This document shows, piece after piece, positions 6,857 to 7,954 of a DNA stretch of 7,954 bases; within the stretch, counting starts at the first letter, position 1, and every line of letters starts with the position of its first letter. This DNA is from Cyanobacteria bacterium UBA1186 (GTDB taxonomy: Bacteria; Cyanobacteriota; Vampirovibrionia; Gastranaerophilales; Gastranaerophilaceae): the NCBI GenBank assembly GCA_002309875.1, contig DBYM01000018.1, positions 461 to 8,414 of the forward strand, read 5' to 3'. The notes beneath the pieces are model-generated. The model ran no database searches, was not told the DNA's origin, and saw only the letters and a program-made list of their open reading frames with translations. A program made the position numbers and the translations under genes.

Positions 6857-7447
6857 ATGAGAGAATTATTAAAACAAGACCAAAAAGTTACTGTTGTTCC
6901 GCAGGATTTTAAGAATTCAAATAAAGGCGACGTTATTTCCGTTGACCAGGAAGGTTTTAAATTAAAACTGAAATTTAAACCTGACGGTCTTATAAAAAAT
7001 CATATCTGCGATTTTTATTCACTTACGGATAACGGATATCTCTATTTTGAGTCATATATAAAAGATTTGGAAAATAATGTACTTTCCATAGCAAATCCCG
7101 TTAAACACAGATTTTTACAACGCCGTAAATTCACCCGTATTAAATTTAATGAAGATGTCGAACTTGTATTTGGCGATACCGTACACAAAGCAAGAACTCT
7201 TGACATATCTGCAGGCGGTATGAAACTTCAGACATCTGAAAATATTGATATGGAAAAGGAATACAAGGTAACTATAAAACTTAGCAGGGAACAGGAAATT
7301 TCTTGTAAATATCAACTTATCAGGGTAGAAAAAGGTGATAACGGATTATACGTAATATCAGGAAGATTTACAAACCAGTCTAATATCGATAAAATGACAC
7401 TGATTCAATTCTGTATGAAAAAAGATATGGAGAATTTAAACAAATAA
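6857..7447 (+). CDS. PilZ-domain c-di-GMP receptor, YcgR-like
   Basis: This 196-residue soluble protein carries a PilZ domain with both c-di-GMP binding motifs: RxxxR as RKFTR (90-94, preceded by R89) and [DN]xSxxG as DISAGG (116-121). The distance between them is normal for the family. The first 85 or so residues form a beta-rich N-terminal part resembling the YcgR_N/PilZN module, so the layout is that of YcgR/DgrA-type flagellar brake proteins, which bind the motor and slow swimming when c-di-GMP is high. The specific role is inferred from domain order and position 15 bp after flhA; regulation of export or another c-di-GMP response is possible. AGGAG (6847-6851) precedes the ATG by 5 nt. 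Its stop overlaps the next gene's ATG by one base, suggesting coupled translation. No separate promoter is visible before it. Confidence 0.88.
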   Translation: MRELLKQDQKVTVVPQDFKNSNKGDVISVDQEGFKLKLKFKPDGLIKNHICDFYSLTDNGYLYFESYIKDLENNVLSIANPVKHRFLQRRKFTRIKFNEDVELVFGDTVHKARTLDISAGGMKLQTSENIDMEKEYKVTIKLSREQEISCKYQLIRVEKGDNGLYVISGRFTNQSNIDKMTLIQFCMKKDMENLNK

Positions 7448-7794
7448 TGGATAATACAGAAAACGTAAGAAACTTTTTTATAGTAATAACTGTCATAGTC
7501 CTCGGCACAATTTCAATTATTAAGATCGGAAGGATAGACGTTCATGCCATAATATCGACAGGTATATTGCTGCTGCCTGCCATTATTGTAATGGGTTTCC
7601 TTGGGCAGAAAATCGGAGAAATCGTCGATAACCCAAAGAACAGAGCAGATGCTGATTACAAACTTGCCGTATTAAATGCTCTTAAGAAAATGGACAAGTC
7701 TATAACACTTCAGGAACTTAACGAAAAACTTTCGAACACTGTTGCTGAGCCCGATGCTCCAGAAATTGAAACCGATGAAGATATTGATGTTTAG
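7447..7794 (+). CDS. Small two-helix membrane protein, unknown function
   Basis: I do not recognise this 115-residue protein. It has a short N-terminus, a first hydrophobic helix (about 9-26), a tight turn IGRIDV (27-32) and a second helix (about 33-52). A cytoplasmic tail would follow, with a predicted amphipathic helix (about 69-98) and an acidic end (DAPEIETDEDIDV, 103-115). The hairpin-plus-tail layout, with both ends likely inside, suggests a small membrane anchor or adaptor. The ATG shares its A with the stop of the PilZ gene, so translation is almost certainly coupled and the reading frame is real. Being last in a flagellar run suggests a link with motility or the PilZ protein. It does not look like FliO (one helix) or FliL (one helix plus a periplasmic domain). 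Confidence 0.75.
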   Translation: MDNTENVRNFFIVITVIVLGTISIIKIGRIDVHAIISTGILLLPAIIVMGFLGQKIGEIVDNPKNRADADYKLAVLNALKKMDKSITLQELNEKLSNTVAEPDAPEIETDEDIDV

Positions 7795-7824
7795 AAACTG
7801 TAGCAAATGCGTGTAAATACGTTT

Positions 7825-7840
7825 GTGTTATAATTAACAC
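7825..7840 (+). promoter_or_regulatory. Extended -10 promoter within a palindrome before leuS
   Basis: TGTTATAAT (7826-7834) contains a perfect TATAAT at 7829-7834 and the extended TG. It is embedded in the inverted repeat GTGTTA-TAAT-TAACAC, with arms of 6 bp and a 4-bp centre. No clear -35 is seen 16-18 bp upstream. Transcription would start near 7841, about 25 nt before the leuS ATG, too short for a T-box leader. The palindrome could be an operator or simply the AT-rich context of the -10. It is not followed by a T-run, so it does not read as a terminator. Confidence 0.55.
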
Positions 7841-7865
7841 GATAGTATTTTGCTTGGAGGATAAA

Positions 7866-7954
7866 ATGAAAGAGGGATATTTTCCGCAGGAAATAGAAAA
7901 AAAATGGCAAAAATTTTGGGACGAAAATAAAGTTTTTCATACACCGCAAAACAG
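7866..7954 (+). CDS. leuS: Leucyl-tRNA synthetase, N-terminal fragment
   Basis: Only the first 29 codons are inside the window; the gene continues past the right edge. The N-terminus contains YFPQEIEKKWQKFWDENKVF (5-24), the opening helix of class I synthetases for branched-chain amino acids, and it is closest to bacterial LeuS (pattern IEKKWQ-x-W-x-ENK-x-F). ValS or IleS cannot be fully excluded because the HIGH motif lies beyond the edge. The ATG is preceded by a strong ribosome site GGAGG (7856-7860) with 5-nt spacing. It has its own extended -10 promoter and is a housekeeping gene unrelated to the flagellar run before it. Confidence 0.82.
   Translation, partial: MKEGYFPQEIEKKWQKFWDENKVFHTPQN

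Noticed and set aside
7795..7865. Intrinsic terminator or T-box leader between the small membrane protein and leuS
   Set aside because: No GC-rich hairpin with a T-run is present, and the leader after the predicted start is only about 25 nt, too short for a T-box.
1..7954. CRISPR arrays, insertion sequences, tRNA or rRNA genes
   Set aside because: No spaced direct repeats, transposase-like ORFs, terminal inverted repeats or RNA gene signatures were seen.

Overview
The window looks like a chromosomal segment of a non-photosynthetic relative of cyanobacteria (Vampirovibrionia/Melainabacteria, perhaps a gut Gastranaerophilales lineage). This is an inference from two things read together. The first gene encodes a three-part SpoIIIAA/AAA ATPase plus R3H protein of the Ycf45 type, typical of cyanobacteria and plastids. 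It is followed by a co-directional run of flagellar export genes, which photosynthetic cyanobacteria lack but some Melainabacteria have. The DNA is AT-rich, genes use ATG starts and standard stops, and every gene is on the + strand.

Layout: 1-130 is a leader with an extended -10 promoter, a possible leader hairpin and a GCCGATAA motif resembling a flagellar sigma-28 -10 element. The Ycf45-like gene occupies 131-1702. A 104-bp gap with two candidate promoters precedes fliP (1807-2559), fliQ (2567-2839), fliR (2839-3618), flhB (3657-4736) and flhA (4745-6841). Gaps inside this run are 38 bp or less, and fliQ/fliR overlap by one base, so it reads as one operon. After flhA come a PilZ-domain protein (6857-7447) and, overlapping it by one base, a small two-helix membrane protein of unknown function (7447-7794). 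A 71-bp gap with another extended -10 promoter leads into the first 29 codons of an aminoacyl-tRNA synthetase, most likely leucyl (leuS), cut by the window edge.

How the genes work together: FliP, FliQ and FliR build the export gate of the flagellar type III secretion apparatus in the inner membrane. FlhB switches substrate specificity by self-cleavage at NPTH, and FlhA forms the cytoplasmic nonameric ring that docks export substrates. The PilZ protein has both c-di-GMP binding motifs behind a YcgR-like N-terminal part, so it probably couples c-di-GMP level to motility. The small membrane protein is translationally coupled to it and may work with it. No fliO lies in front of fliP, and flhF/flhG do not follow flhA.

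The genes are mostly well-known families; I see no convincing wholly new system. The least explained items are the two-helix protein paired with the PilZ protein, the structured leader before the Ycf45-like gene, and the -10 elements embedded in inverted repeats before fliP and leuS. I see no tRNA, rRNA, CRISPR, insertion sequence or clear intrinsic terminator.
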